From Acidimicrobiia bacterium (GTDB lineage Bacteria > Actinomycetota > Acidimicrobiia > IMCC26256 > JAGNEX01), in the NCBI GenBank assembly GCA_020637365.1, contig JACJWE010000001.1, positions 1,022,001-1,086,000 of the forward strand: DNA of 64,000 nt. The letters run 5' to 3'. Positions 55,135 to 64,000 of the stretch are shown piece after piece. Each line of letters starts with the position of its first letter. Within the stretch, counting starts at the first letter, position 1. The position numbers and the translations under genes are program-made. The notes beneath the pieces were generated by a model that was given only the letters and a program-made list of their open reading frames with translations, made no database searches and had not been told where the DNA came from.

Positions 55135-55140
55135 TGGTTC

Positions 55141-55923
55141 TCAACTCCTCGTGATCGCCGGAGTGGATCTATCTGACGTTGTCCGCGGACCGAAAATTGC
55201 GCGTCCGATGCGGATCGTGGTTGCCCCTGCACGGAGCGCTGCTTCGAAATCATCACTCATCCCCATCGAGCAGCCAACTAGGGAAAGCTTGTCCGCCATC
55301 GCCCTCAGCTGTCCGAACCAGGGTGAGGGGTCTGCATTTGCTGGTGGAACGGTCATCAGGCCCAATACGTTCAAGCCGTTGTTCTGACAGTGTTTCACGA
55401 GAGCTGCAACGTTGGCCGGTTCGCACCCGCCCTTCTGGGATTCTCGGGCAAGGTTGACCTGAACAAATACCTCGGCGCCTGGGATGCGGGCGCTGAGGGC
55501 ATCGACCGTGGTCGGCTTCTCGATGCTGTGGAACACCGTCGCATGAGAAGCGAGGGCGTTGATCTTGTTCCGCTGCAGGCGTCCGATGAAATGCCATGTG
55601 GCGTCGGGAAACAGAGCTGCCTTTGAGATCAATTCGCTGGCATAGTTCTCGCCGAAGTTCCGTACCCCGGCGTTATAGGCGGCGCGGACCGAAGCGACGT
55701 CAACCATCTTGGAGACGGCGACGACGGTGATACCGGCAGGGTCCGTGTCTATCTCGGCACAAACCGCCTCCACTCGACGATTCACCTCGACCCACCTGTC
55801 GGCGACCGAATCAGGCCTCTGGACGATTCCAACGGGACGCGCGGGATCCACCGGGTTGTCCGGCCGACCGCGCGGTTGGGGTTGTTCGTCAGCGAGCGCG
55901 GATGCCGAAATCATGCGACGCAC
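55141..55923 (-). CDS. yggS: PLP homeostasis protein (YggS/PROSC family)
   Basis: 260 residues from 55923, overlapping the pgeF end by 13 nt. Alanine-racemase-like barrel with the PLP lysine in VVAVSKMVDVASV, then NFGENYASE, WHFIGRLQRNK, FVQVNLARESQKGG and SMGMSDDFEAALRAGATTIRIGRAIFG. It keeps free PLP in balance and has no known substrate. The position between pgeF and sepF is typical of Gram-positive division clusters. The first 40 residues are extra and poorly conserved. Confidence 0.92.
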   Translation of the reverse strand: MRRMISASALADEQPQPRGRPDNPVDPARPVGIVQRPDSVADRWVEVNRRVEAVCAEIDTDPAGITVVAVSKMVDVASVRAAYNAGVRNFGENYASELISKAALFPDATWHFIGRLQRNKINALASHATVFHSIEKPTTVDALSARIPGAEVFVQVNLARESQKGGCEPANVAALVKHCQNNGLNVLGLMTVPPANADPSPWFGQLRAMADKLSLVGCSMGMSDDFEAALRAGATTIRIGRAIFGPRTTSDRSTPAITRS

Positions 55924-56729
55924 GCCAAGATTCCGTGACGGTCGCTGTCGCCGCGCACGCGATAGGAGAAGTAGCGGTCGTCGCAGCCGGTACAGGCCGC
56001 TTCGTGGTACTGCATCTCGAGACCAGCTTCGATACAGACAGCGTCGATCCCCGCACCCAAGTCCAAGGCCGGCGCGCCGTCTACGTCGGTTGACCGCACC
56101 ACGTCACCAACCCGTGTTGCTACCCAGTCGAGATCCTCGGCACCGAATGGATAGCAGCAGGGACCGATGTGGGCCCCGACGATTGCCGAGCGCGGCACGT
56201 GGTGCCGGGCACGAAGCTCGGCAATTGCGGCCTGAATGACGCCGTTCGCCAAGCCCTTCCACCCAGCGTGGACCAGCGCTACCGCACCGTCGGCGAGGAT
56301 AGCGATGCCCCCGCAATCAGCGGTTCGGATCATCCCAACAGCCCCGTTGGTGGTCAGTAGGAGACAATCCGCTTCGCCGATCTCGATGGGCGCCTCGGCT
56401 GGTGACGAGACGCCGAGAGCCGCCATAGCCGGGGCATCATGGGCGTCACTCGAGGAGCGAGAGACGGGTGGGCCGACCCCTTCTGACCAATGTGCAACGC
56501 CTACACCGTGAACCTGACGCAACCGCAGTATCGGCCATTCCGGCGCGCGTAAACGCTCCCCTGACCAACGCCCAGCGTTCATCGTCGAGGCGTTGATACG
56601 GCTCCGTTGAACCCCCAGACCAGCCCGATCGCCGTCGGCGGATAACTCTGGGCGCGCGGTCATCGCGGGATAGCGGTGAGCGAGAAGAACCCTCACGGTG
56701 CCGTCATCAAAGAGGTCGCCAGGAAACAA
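55911..56729 (-). CDS. pgeF: Peptidoglycan editing factor PgeF (YfiH/laccase-domain)
   Basis: 272 residues. Zinc/catalytic site residues H74 in LRLRQVHGVGV, C139 in IRTADCGGIAI and H154 in LVHAGWKGLANG, with HIGPCCYPFG and the late GDSDRHGILAC. In E. coli YfiH removes mis-incorporated L-Ser muramyl units; homologues also act on purine nucleosides. The start is 17 nt after the ftsZ stop. The first 30 residues differ from the usual opening but the frame is clean. Confidence 0.9.
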   Translation of the reverse strand: MFPGDLFDDGTVRVLLAHRYPAMTARPELSADGDRAGLGVQRSRINASTMNAGRWSGERLRAPEWPILRLRQVHGVGVAHWSEGVGPPVSRSSSDAHDAPAMAALGVSSPAEAPIEIGEADCLLLTTNGAVGMIRTADCGGIAILADGAVALVHAGWKGLANGVIQAAIAELRARHHVPRSAIVGAHIGPCCYPFGAEDLDWVATRVGDVVRSTDVDGAPALDLGAGIDAVCIEAGLEMQYHEAACTGCDDRYFSYRVRGDSDRHGILACVA

Positions 56730-56746
56730 CGGGTCGACGATCAGGG

Positions 56747-57934
56747 CTAGCGCAGGAAAGACGGAACGTCGAAGTCGTCGTCAAACGGGTCGTCTTCGGT
56801 CTCGTCCAGGAAACGGCTTCGGCGGATCGGGCGTGACGGCTCATCGGCGAGTTCGGCTCGCGACATCCGTCCCGCTGGAGCACGCCTTGCCGGGCGGGTC
56901 GCCTCAGCGTCGTCGTAATCGTCATCGAAGTCTTGTTCGTCGCGAGCCGATGAAGTTGCAGGTCCGCGGTCAGCGTCTCGACTGTCGAGGCGATCAAATC
57001 CAGCCGCGATCACGGTGACGCGAACCTCGTCGCCAAGGCTGTCGTCGATGACAGCGCCAAAGATGATGTTGGCGTCGTCGTGTGCGGATTCGGCGATGAT
57101 CTCGGCTGCTTCTTCGTTCACCTCGAAGAGGCCGAGATCGCTCGGACCGGAGATGTTGAGCAGAACTCCCCGCGCTCCCTCCATCGAGGCTTCCAACAAC
57201 GGGGAAGAGATTGCCTGGCGAGCTGCCGCGATCGCCCGGTTCTCACCCGATGCATGTCCGATTCCCATCAGCGCCGTGCCAGCGTTCGCCATGATCATTC
57301 GGACGTCCGCGAAGTCGGTGTTGATCAAACCGGGCGTCGTGATGAGGTCCGTGATGCCCTGTACACCTTGGAGCAGAACTTCATCAGCCATCCGAAATGC
57401 GTTGACCATCGAGGTCTTCTCGTCCGCAACTTCGAGCAGGCGATCGTTGGGAATGACGATGAGTGTGTCGACTTTTTCTTTCAGTCGCTGAATACCTGCC
57501 TCGGCTTGGACCGCTCGACGCCTGCCTTCGAAGCGGAACGGCCTGGTCACGACACCGATGGTGAGCGCGCCCGCAGACTTGGCGGTCTCGGCGATGACCG
57601 GGGCGGCGCCGGTACCCGTGCCACCACCCTCACCGGCGGTGATAAAGACCATGTCGGAGCCTTGCAGCACCTGCTCGATCTCGTGGGCGTGCTCCTGGGC
57701 TGCCCTCTCGCCCACCTCGGGGTCTGAACCTGCGCCGAGGCCTCGGGTCTTTTCACGACCGATATCGAGCTTGACATCGGCTTCGTTGGTGAGCAGCGAC
57801 TGGGCATCGGTGTTGATCGCCAGAAACTCGACGCCCTTCAGTCCGGCGTCGACCATCCGGTTGACCGCGTTGCCGCCGCCACCACCCACGCCGACCACTT
57901 TGATCACTGCGAGGTAGTTCTGCGGATTCATCAT
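56747..57934 (-). CDS. ftsZ: Cell division protein FtsZ
   Basis: 395 residues starting at ATG 57934 (a second ATG follows directly) with GAGGGC 5 nt upstream. Tubulin-like GTPase: IKVVGVGGGGGNAVNRM, the signature GEGGGTGTGAAP (101-112), the synergy loop INTDFADVR and GIGHASGENRAI. The disordered linker (about 320-380) is acidic and Arg-rich. The conserved tail ends FDVPSFLR, the site SepF binds. A 292-nt gap and a sigma-70-type promoter precede it, so it can be expressed apart from ftsQ. Confidence 0.97.
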   Translation of the reverse strand: MMNPQNYLAVIKVVGVGGGGGNAVNRMVDAGLKGVEFLAINTDAQSLLTNEADVKLDIGREKTRGLGAGSDPEVGERAAQEHAHEIEQVLQGSDMVFITAGEGGGTGTGAAPVIAETAKSAGALTIGVVTRPFRFEGRRRAVQAEAGIQRLKEKVDTLIVIPNDRLLEVADEKTSMVNAFRMADEVLLQGVQGITDLITTPGLINTDFADVRMIMANAGTALMGIGHASGENRAIAAARQAISSPLLEASMEGARGVLLNISGPSDLGLFEVNEEAAEIIAESAHDDANIIFGAVIDDSLGDEVRVTVIAAGFDRLDSRDADRGPATSSARDEQDFDDDYDDAEATRPARRAPAGRMSRAELADEPSRPIRRSRFLDETEDDPFDDDFDVPSFLR

Positions 57935-57988
57935 GTCGCCCTCAGTTCTTTCGGGGTAAAGACCTTCAACCTCAAGTACAGATTGAGA

Positions 57989-58017
57989 GTTATGTAAACC
58001 TGGATATCATTTGTCAA
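57989..58017 (-). promoter_or_regulatory. ftsZ promoter
   Basis: On the minus strand TTGACA (58017-58012) is followed by a 17-nt spacer and CATAAC (57994-57989), a perfect -35 and a 4/6 -10. The implied start is near 57982, giving a leader of about 48 nt. The surrounding 292-nt gap (57935-58226) is AT-rich compared with its neighbours and includes a run of six A/T before TTTGGG near 58050. Confidence 0.7.
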
Positions 58018-58226
58018 TCGGAGAACATTGCATCTGCGTTGTAAAAAATTTGGGCCGCACGGCAGCACTCTTGTACGAAAGCGCGCCAGCCAGCTACGAA
58101 CGCCAGCAAATCCAGCGTAGCGAGGAACATTTATGAGGTGGTGGACCCCAAAAACAACGTTCCGGGGCTGCGGACCGCGCAACTCTGCCCAAGACGGAGT
58201 CCACAACTCCTCGGAAACGCGGGGCG

Positions 58227-59090
58227 CTAGTTGTCGATGCGCAACGCAACACTAGGTGCACCGGGCACCCCGAGGTCGATACTTGCAATATCTGTTTGAG
58301 GGACTTCTTCGAGTACGGCCTTGAGATCGCGGGCGACCATCTCGCCGCGAGCGATACCCCACTCCCCCGAATGTAGGTTGACCGAACCCAACTCGACGGT
58401 CGGTCCGTTATTCAGACGAGCTCGAAGGTCCTGCCCCGACACCACCACGTCGCTCAACATGGCGCCCGGCCCGAGGTCGGCGAGATCCCGATCCGAAAGG
58501 ATGCGTGTGACGAAGGCCGCGAGTCCATCGGGTTTCACGGTAGTGCCAGCTTCACCGACCGAGAGACCAGACACCGCTGGCAACGCCGCGTAGCGTCGGG
58601 TCGTCTCAGGGTCGGTGGTGATCACGGTCCCAGAGCGATCGACCAATGCAACGCCGTCCTCTGTCACGACCCTGAGCAGGGGTTGACGCTCTCGTACGTC
58701 GACGGTGACCGTGCCGTTCCAGGAACGGCGCACCTGAGCGTCTTCTACCCAACTCAGCGATTCGATGCCCCGGCCGGCTTGACCGGTATCGATCCCGATG
58801 AGCGAATCCCCGGGATGGATACCACCCGCCTCTTGGATCGCTTCAGCATCCAAGCTCGACAGACCGTAGATATCGATCTCGTCGACATCGAAAGCACTCG
58901 ATTTCACCAGTGCCATCACAGCGACGAGTACTGCACTGACCAGGACCAGATGTGCGGCCAGCCGACTCGCACGCAACATGCGATCACGGCGTTCTACCAG
59001 GACGTCTGGAGAGAACGGTGCTCGAGGGTTTTCAGACTCAAGCCCTCGGGAAATGTTGGTCGGATTGGTTGCACCGGCGGTGGTCACCAC
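58227..59090 (-). CDS. ftsQ: Cell division protein FtsQ
   Basis: 287 residues. Cytoplasmic N-terminus of about 45 residues, one membrane helix (HLVLVSAVLVAVMALV), then a POTRA domain (VDEIDIYGLSSLDAEAI, HPGDSLIGID) and the FtsQ beta domain (SWVEDAQVRRSWNGTVTVDVRERQPLL). It links FtsB/FtsL to the divisome outside the membrane. Its start overlaps the murB end by 7 nt. Confidence 0.92.
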   Translation of the reverse strand: MVTTAGATNPTNISRGLESENPRAPFSPDVLVERRDRMLRASRLAAHLVLVSAVLVAVMALVKSSAFDVDEIDIYGLSSLDAEAIQEAGGIHPGDSLIGIDTGQAGRGIESLSWVEDAQVRRSWNGTVTVDVRERQPLLRVVTEDGVALVDRSGTVITTDPETTRRYAALPAVSGLSVGEAGTTVKPDGLAAFVTRILSDRDLADLGPGAMLSDVVVSGQDLRARLNNGPTVELGSVNLHSGEWGIARGEMVARDLKAVLEEVPQTDIASIDLGVPGAPSVALRIDN

Positions 59091-60028
59091 GGACTCCGTT
59101 CGTCATCGGTAAAGCCAACAAGCTGAGTTTCAGGTTGCAAGGTCACCCCGAAACGTTCTTCAACGCCGCGAGACACCGCACGCATGACCGCGAGGACATC
59201 GGCAGCGGTCGCTCCACTCTCGGCTTGAATGAAGTTTGCGTGTTTCATCGAAACGACCGCACCGCCTCGACGCAGACCTTTGAGACCTGCTCGGTCGATG
59301 AGGGCACCAGCACTGTCGCCAGCCGGATTCACAAAAACCGACCCTGCGTTGGCCCCACCGGGTTGATTGGCGCGACGCCAACGCACGATGCTGTCGAGAA
59401 TCGCCGAACCGGCTCGACCATCTCCGCTCGGAGCGTGAAAGGTGGCATCGATGACAAGCTCCGTGCTGACGAGGCGAGATGACCGATACGCGAAATCGAA
59501 CCACGAGAGTTCATGGTGTTCGAGGCGACCCGTCAACAGGTCCAAGATCAGGGCAGATCGCAGCACTTCGGCGGTCTCTTTGCCGTGCCCGCCAGCATTC
59601 TGACGCACCGCACCACCGACGGTTCCAGGGATACCGACCAGAAACTCAAGTCCGACGCGACCCTCCGAAACCGAGCGGCGAGCCAGGCTCGGCAGCGACA
59701 TGCCGCCACCCGCTGTGACCGCATCGCTGGAGAACCGTGCGGTGGAGAGCTCGCCAACACAGTGTATGACGACGCCATCGAAGCCCGCATCGCTCACCAA
59801 AAGGTTGGAACCGTTTCCGAGGACCAGGACCGGTAGTCCGCATGCAGCGACCGCCGTACCGACGAGCATCGCATCCTCTCGGCTGCCGACCGCCACGTAG
59901 TACTTGCACGTCCCACCAACCCGGTAGGTCGTCTGCGCTCCGAAGGGCGCGTCCAACTTAACGCCACCACCGAGTTCATCGCGCAGCGCGGCGAACAGCT
60001 CGTCACAGGACGCCGATGTCGTCATCAT
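59084..60028 (-). CDS. murB: UDP-N-acetylenolpyruvoylglucosamine reductase
   Basis: 314 residues. FAD enzyme that makes UDP-MurNAc. FAD-binding segments YRVGGTCKYYV, LGNGSNLLVSDAGFDG and GIPGTVGGAVRQNAGGHGKE, and the catalytic Ser/Glu region GSVFVNP and FIQAESGATA. The start overlaps the murC stop (ATGA). Confidence 0.95.
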   Translation of the reverse strand: MMTTSASCDELFAALRDELGGGVKLDAPFGAQTTYRVGGTCKYYVAVGSREDAMLVGTAVAACGLPVLVLGNGSNLLVSDAGFDGVVIHCVGELSTARFSSDAVTAGGGMSLPSLARRSVSEGRVGLEFLVGIPGTVGGAVRQNAGGHGKETAEVLRSALILDLLTGRLEHHELSWFDFAYRSSRLVSTELVIDATFHAPSGDGRAGSAILDSIVRWRRANQPGGANAGSVFVNPAGDSAGALIDRAGLKGLRRGGAVVSMKHANFIQAESGATAADVLAVMRAVSRGVEERFGVTLQPETQLVGFTDDERSPW

Positions 60029-61458
60029 CGTCCGGCCCCAGTGTCACCGCGACCTTCGAACGTCTCGGCTTCGATGGATCCAATGCGGAGCCATTCATCA
60101 GCGAGACCTGTGATGTCGCCGGCGCCGAGTGTCAGCACCAGATCTCCGGGGCGTGCAAGGGCTCGAACGGTATCGAGGAGACGTCGGCGCTCCCAGACGT
60201 AGCTCACGCGGCTGGCGCCAACGGCCGCGACGGCAGCATCGGCAACGACCCGTCCCGAAACGCCAACGACAGGTTCCTCACCGGCCGCATATACATCGGT
60301 GACGACGATGTGATCGGCGCCTGAGAGCGCGGGTCCGAAGGCGTCGCCGAGTTCGGCGGTACGAGAGTAGCGATGCGGCTGGAACACGGCGACGATCCGT
60401 CCGGCATAGCGTTCACGGGCCGCTTGCAGCACCGCTGCCACCTCGGTGGGGTGGTGGGCGTAGTCGTCGACGAGTTCAACCCCGTCGACTCGACCGCGGC
60501 GTTCGAATCGTCGAGAAACACCGCCAAATCGGGCCAAAGCATCGAGCGCCGCGGCCATATCGATGCCCAACCGGTGGGCCATCGCGAGCGAACCCGTCGC
60601 GTTGAGCGCATTGTGGATTCCGGGCACAGCGAGCTGTACCCGCCAGCTCGTGTCACCGGAGGCCAGGACGAAGGTCGAACCCGCCGCTCCCCCGCGGTAG
60701 TCGAGCATTCGGTAGCTGGCTTCGGGGTTGCGCCCGTAGGTCACGAAGTCAACGCCAGTCGCCTCGGCTACCGCAACCAGGGCCGTGTCATCACCGCAGA
60801 TCACTCGTTCGCCCGGTGCCCGAGCAATGAATTCGCCGAACTCTCTGCGCAACGCATCAACATCACCGAAGTGGTCCATGTGCTCTGGTTCCATGTTGGT
60901 GACCAGCACGTGGTCCGAATGCAGCGCGACGAACGTACCGTCGCTCTCATCTGCCTCCACGACGAGCCAACGGCTACTGCCGTACGCGGCGTTGGTACCG
61001 ACTTCGTTGAGGTCTCCGCCGACGATAAAGGTCGGATCGACGTCAGCGCCGCGCAGCATCAGCGTCATCATCGAGGAGGTGGTCGTTTTACCGTGTGTAC
61101 CACTGACGGCAATGGTTTCGAACTGTTCGGTAATCGCCGAGAGCATCGACGCACGCGAAACGACGGCGATGCCGAGTTCTTCGGCCCGCTGTCGCTCCGG
61201 ATTATCGGTGCCGATAGCGGTCGATGCGACGAGCAGATCCGTGTCGGCGGCGACATTGTCCGCTCCATGGCCGACCGCACAGTCGACTCCCTGTGCGCCG
61301 AGCCGCTGCATGGGTTTGGAAAGCTTCATGTCCGAACCCGACACATCGTGGCCCATACCTATCAGGACCACGGCGATGGCCGACATGCCAACACCACCGA
61401 TACCGACGATGTGGATCTTGCGAGGTTGACTCAGGTCGAGCGGCAAGGGCTTAAACAT
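60025..61458 (-). CDS. murC: UDP-N-acetylmuramate-L-alanine ligase
   Basis: 477 residues. Mur ligase that adds the first amino acid. Rossmann loop HIVGIGGVGMSAIA, ATP loop VSGTHGKTTTSSM, VVEADESDGTF, then GVSRRFERRG and VDDYAHHPTEV of the C-terminal domain. Overlaps murG by 8 nt upstream and murB by 4 nt downstream. Confidence 0.96.
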   Translation of the reverse strand: MFKPLPLDLSQPRKIHIVGIGGVGMSAIAVVLIGMGHDVSGSDMKLSKPMQRLGAQGVDCAVGHGADNVAADTDLLVASTAIGTDNPERQRAEELGIAVVSRASMLSAITEQFETIAVSGTHGKTTTSSMMTLMLRGADVDPTFIVGGDLNEVGTNAAYGSSRWLVVEADESDGTFVALHSDHVLVTNMEPEHMDHFGDVDALRREFGEFIARAPGERVICGDDTALVAVAEATGVDFVTYGRNPEASYRMLDYRGGAAGSTFVLASGDTSWRVQLAVPGIHNALNATGSLAMAHRLGIDMAAALDALARFGGVSRRFERRGRVDGVELVDDYAHHPTEVAAVLQAARERYAGRIVAVFQPHRYSRTAELGDAFGPALSGADHIVVTDVYAAGEEPVVGVSGRVVADAAVAAVGASRVSYVWERRRLLDTVRALARPGDLVLTLGAGDITGLADEWLRIGSIEAETFEGRGDTGAGR

Positions 61459-62533
61459 CGGTCATCTCCAGCGCCATCGATGCAAGATCGTCGGCGGCCC
61501 CACGATGTCCTTGGGCGAGTGCGCGACGATGCATCTGGTCACCTGCTGACGGCTCCATCAATTCGCTGAGCGCACGAGCGAGCGAAGATCCGGAACACTC
61601 CGCATCGGGCAGCAACAGCGCCCCCTCGTGATCGGACAGGGCGCGTGCATTGCGGGTTTGGTGATCACCGGGCGCTCCGGGCAGCGGCACCAACACCGAA
61701 GGCGTACCGACGACCGCGAGTTCGGCAACGGTTGACGCTCCAGCTCGTGCCACGACGACATGTGATGTGGCGTAGAGCCCAGCCATATCCGATTCGAAGG
61801 CACTCAGGCGGTAGTCGAGCCTCGGCGTGCCCTGTCGTCCGCGTATTTCGATGGTTGCGCTGTTGACCGATTCGTAGTTTCGTGGTCCAGCGACGTGACG
61901 TACAACAACGTCGCGGTCCTGCCACAGCTCGAGCAGTTCGAGCGTCGCGTCGTTGAGTGTTTTGGCGCCGAGGCTGCCGCCGACGACACTGACCGAGAAG
62001 GGGTCCGCGGGCTGCCACGTAGCTCCAAGGACATCCTCGCGCACGGGGTTGCCGACCACGACCGCCCCGGGCAGGGGGGTCTCGGGCCACGAAACCGCTG
62101 CTCGAGCACCGAGTCGCACCGCCAGTCGGTTCACCGCCCCCGGGACGGCGTTCTGCTCATGGATGAGGGTCGGAATCTTTAAGGTCCGTGCGGCGAGAAT
62201 TGCCGGAGCCGAGGCATATCCCCCGAAACCGACCACGACATCGGGACGCTGACGTTTGAGGATCCTGCGAGCGCGATTGGTCGCTTTCAGGGTGACCGCA
62301 GCATTCTTGAGGTTCTCAAGGTCTATGCGACGCGGAAATCCCCGACCGGGCAGCAGGTCGACCCCAAAGCCGTGTTCGGGAACGACCGTCGCTTCGATTC
62401 CACGTTCAGCGCCGACGAAGTGGATCGCATCCTTCGGCATACCGCGTCGGGTCAGCGCTTCGGCAAAAGCGATCGCGGGAAACAGGTGCCCCCCGGTACC
62501 GCCACCGGTGATCACAAAGCGCGGCGAGGTCAT
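61451..62533 (-). CDS. murG: Lipid II synthase MurG (GlcNAc transferase)
   Basis: 360 residues, GT28 family, acting at the inner membrane face to make lipid II. N-terminal glycine loop ITGGGTGGHLFPAIAFAEAL, VGFGGYASAPAI, IHEQNAVPGAVNR, VVGGSLGAKTLN and the donor-site segment VVARAGASTVAEL. The start overlaps the ftsW stop by 4 nt. Confidence 0.96.
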   Translation of the reverse strand: MTSPRFVITGGGTGGHLFPAIAFAEALTRRGMPKDAIHFVGAERGIEATVVPEHGFGVDLLPGRGFPRRIDLENLKNAAVTLKATNRARRILKRQRPDVVVGFGGYASAPAILAARTLKIPTLIHEQNAVPGAVNRLAVRLGARAAVSWPETPLPGAVVVGNPVREDVLGATWQPADPFSVSVVGGSLGAKTLNDATLELLELWQDRDVVVRHVAGPRNYESVNSATIEIRGRQGTPRLDYRLSAFESDMAGLYATSHVVVARAGASTVAELAVVGTPSVLVPLPGAPGDHQTRNARALSDHEGALLLPDAECSGSSLARALSELMEPSAGDQMHRRALAQGHRGAADDLASMALEMTDV

Positions 62534-64000
62534 CGCGTCCCTCGCTTCGTCTCGTCATCGGCGGGCCGAATAGCGGAGAGCACCCGCTTCTGCCAGGCCG
62601 AAAGCGGCTTCGATGCCGGCGCTTCCCCACCCGATGACCGCCCGGTCATCGGCCGACGCTTGATAGAGGTGGAAATCGCTTGCGCATCCTCAGCGCTCCG
62701 AATCGAGCGTTGAGCGATTCCGGCCCGGGGGTCGCGAATGCGTCCCGGACGGCGCGACTCCACAGAGCTGGCGGAACGCGGCGGCGGTTTCCTGACCGCG
62801 CCGAAGTCACCCGCTGAAGCCCGAACCGGGCGAGGACCGCCCCGTCGCTGGGAGCGTCCGTCGCTGGCCACACCATGTGCTGGTGATTCCGTCGCGGTGG
62901 AGCGTTGAGGTGACCGGCGGTGAGAGTCACCGCTGGGAACGGCATCGTCGGCATCGACCAACTTCCGAGCGGCGTGTTTCATCGCTTGGCTAGATGACGC
63001 AACGGCAGCACTCATACTTTGCCGCATCGTTTTGCGAGGACGGCGGCGGGGTTGTGCCGTAACGGGTTCTTGGATGGGATTGCCCTCACCGATACCCAAG
63101 CCCCGCGCCGCAGGCTGGCGGGCGACATTGAGGATGATGCCCATCGCAGCGAGCGTCATGAACAGCGATGTGCCGCCGTAGCTGATGAACGGGAGCGGGA
63201 CACCCGTGGGCGGACCCACACCCAAGGTGACACCGATATGAACCGCCGCCTGAAACAGGATCGCCAAAGTCAGCCCGGATGCCAAGAGGCCACCAAACCG
63301 ATCGGTCGCCCGGGCGGCTGTGAGGAAACCAAATACGCCGAGGGCGAAGATCGCCACGATGACCGCCATCGTGCCGAGCAGCCCGAGCTGTTCACCGATG
63401 AAAGCAAACATGAAGTCGGATTCAACGTTTGGCAAGAAGTGGTGTTTTGCGAGCACGTTGCCAGCGCCGACGCCATTGATGCCACCCGACTGGATCGCGA
63501 CCAAAGACTGCAAGGAATTCCATCCATCACCGAGGGGATCACGAGCCGGATCGAGGAGGACCATCAACCTTTCACGGCGGTAAGGCTCAAAGTACGCGAG
63601 TGCCGCTCCCGAGAGGCCAAGGCATGCTGAAACCGTAGCCATGCCACGCAGAGGGACCCCTGCAAGGAACAACACGGCGAGTCCAGCGACGACGATGATG
63701 ACCGCTGTCGCGAGGTCCTTTTGCAACACGACGATCGAGGCGAGCCCGAGGGTTGCCAGGATGCCGGGTAAGAGCAGCGAGCGGACATCGCTGGCGTCCC
63801 GCTTGGGTGAACCGGCGAGGGCTGCAAGCCACACCACCAAGGCGAGTTTGGCGAACTCAGAAGGTTGAAAACTGAGCGGACCGAACTCGATCCAGCGGGT
63901 CGCTCCATACTTTGTCGATCCGAGCCCCGGCAGGAACACCGCGACGAGGCAGAGGAGTGCGAGCAGTAAGAATGCGGGCCGGAATCGCGCTAGACGGTGG
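62530..64000 (-). CDS. ftsW: Lipid II polymerase FtsW (5' end outside window) with long tail
   Basis: SEDS-family polymerase open to the window edge; about 490 residues visible. Family segments: STKYGATRWIEFGPLSFQPSEFAKL, the catalytic-loop region QSGGINGVGAGN, ESDFMFAFIGEQLGLLG and PLPFISYGGTSLFMTLAAMGIILN. After the last helix a 190-residue cytoplasmic tail rich in Arg, Ser and Pro follows, much longer than usual, ending KRGTR. The polymerase part is certain; the tail is real if no frame error lies inside it. Confidence 0.94.
   Translation of the reverse strand, partial: HRLARFRPAFLLLALLCLVAVFLPGLGSTKYGATRWIEFGPLSFQPSEFAKLALVVWLAALAGSPKRDASDVRSLLLPGILATLGLASIVVLQKDLATAVIIVVAGLAVLFLAGVPLRGMATVSACLGLSGAALAYFEPYRRERLMVLLDPARDPLGDGWNSLQSLVAIQSGGINGVGAGNVLAKHHFLPNVESDFMFAFIGEQLGLLGTMAVIVAIFALGVFGFLTAARATDRFGGLLASGLTLAILFQAAVHIGVTLGVGPPTGVPLPFISYGGTSLFMTLAAMGIILNVARQPAARGLGIGEGNPIQEPVTAQPRRRPRKTMRQSMSAAVASSSQAMKHAARKLVDADDAVPSGDSHRRSPQRSTATESPAHGVASDGRSQRRGGPRPVRASAGDFGAVRKPPPRSASSVESRRPGRIRDPRAGIAQRSIRSAEDAQAISTSIKRRPMTGRSSGGEAPASKPLSAWQKRVLSAIRPADDETKRGTR

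Noticed and set aside
1..64000. CRISPR arrays, insertion sequences, prophage genes, toxin-antitoxin pairs
   Set aside because: No spaced direct repeats, transposase, integrase or phage structural motifs found by reading both strands.

Overview
The window is chromosomal DNA of an actinomycetote, most likely class Acidimicrobiia. The evidence is a mycothiol synthase (mshD), an ANTAR response regulator beside polA (as with mycobacterial PdtaR), a bacterial wax-ester/triacylglycerol synthase, DivIVA plus SepF with no ftsA in a division cluster, and an IleRS of the eukaryote-like clade. A dedicated trpF next to a HisA of ordinary type argues against Mycobacterium- or Streptomyces-like lineages, where one PriA enzyme does both jobs. 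GC is high but moderate for the phylum, and genes are packed with many 4-nt ATGA/GTGA overlaps. I see no IS element, prophage, CRISPR array or rRNA.

Layout. 1-2.7 kb: 5' part of polA, an ANTAR regulator, a coiled-coil protein and a lipoprotein L,D-transpeptidase, all on the minus strand. 2.8-6.5 kb: lipid genes (phosphopantetheinyl transferase divergent from a wax-ester synthase, then fabH) with a 34-residue membrane peptide between. 6.5-11.2 kb: tRNA-Leu(CAA) with terminator, a membrane protein coupled to an MFS transporter, an LCP cell-wall transferase and a Bcp peroxiredoxin. 11.3-22.6 kb: trpA, trpB, trpF and trpC, then ygfZ, trpE and hisI, all minus, interrupted by a plus-strand block (GH1 glycosidase, acidic disordered frame, response regulator, histidine kinase). 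22.7-26.1 kb: alpha/beta hydrolase, GH36 glycosidase and a small lipoprotein. 26.2-31.5 kb: compact hisD-C-B-H-A-F operon. 31.7-34.8 kb: small helical protein, mshD, rlmN and a membrane protein. 34.8-46.8 kb: an ABC1/UbiB-family protein, an unknown protein, dnaE, a large EssC/EccC-like FtsK ATPase with no visible type VII partners, a Nudix hydrolase and an alkaline-phosphatase-fold enzyme. 47-52.9 kb: Rrf2 regulator, rluD-like gene, lspA, DksA/TraR zinc-finger protein and ileS. 53-64 kb: division and cell-wall cluster, in transcription order ftsW (cut by the window edge), murG, murC, murB, ftsQ, ftsZ, pgeF, yggS, sepF, yggT, divIVA. ftsZ has its own good sigma-70-type promoter.

Seven reading frames are broken in highly conserved regions (trpB, GH1, the acidic frame, the response regulator, the histidine kinase, rlmN, dnaE). 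Nearly all are repaired by restoring one or two missing bases. Several of these genes are essential or nearly so, and the breaks cluster at 13.2-18.2 kb, so the simplest reading is uncorrected indels in the assembly rather than pseudogenes. I give the restored extents and mark them.

I found no clearly new defence or mobile system. The least explained items are the 34-residue peptide, the orphan EssC-like ATPase, the acidic frame translationally joined to a two-component system, and long disordered tails on FtsW and LspA.
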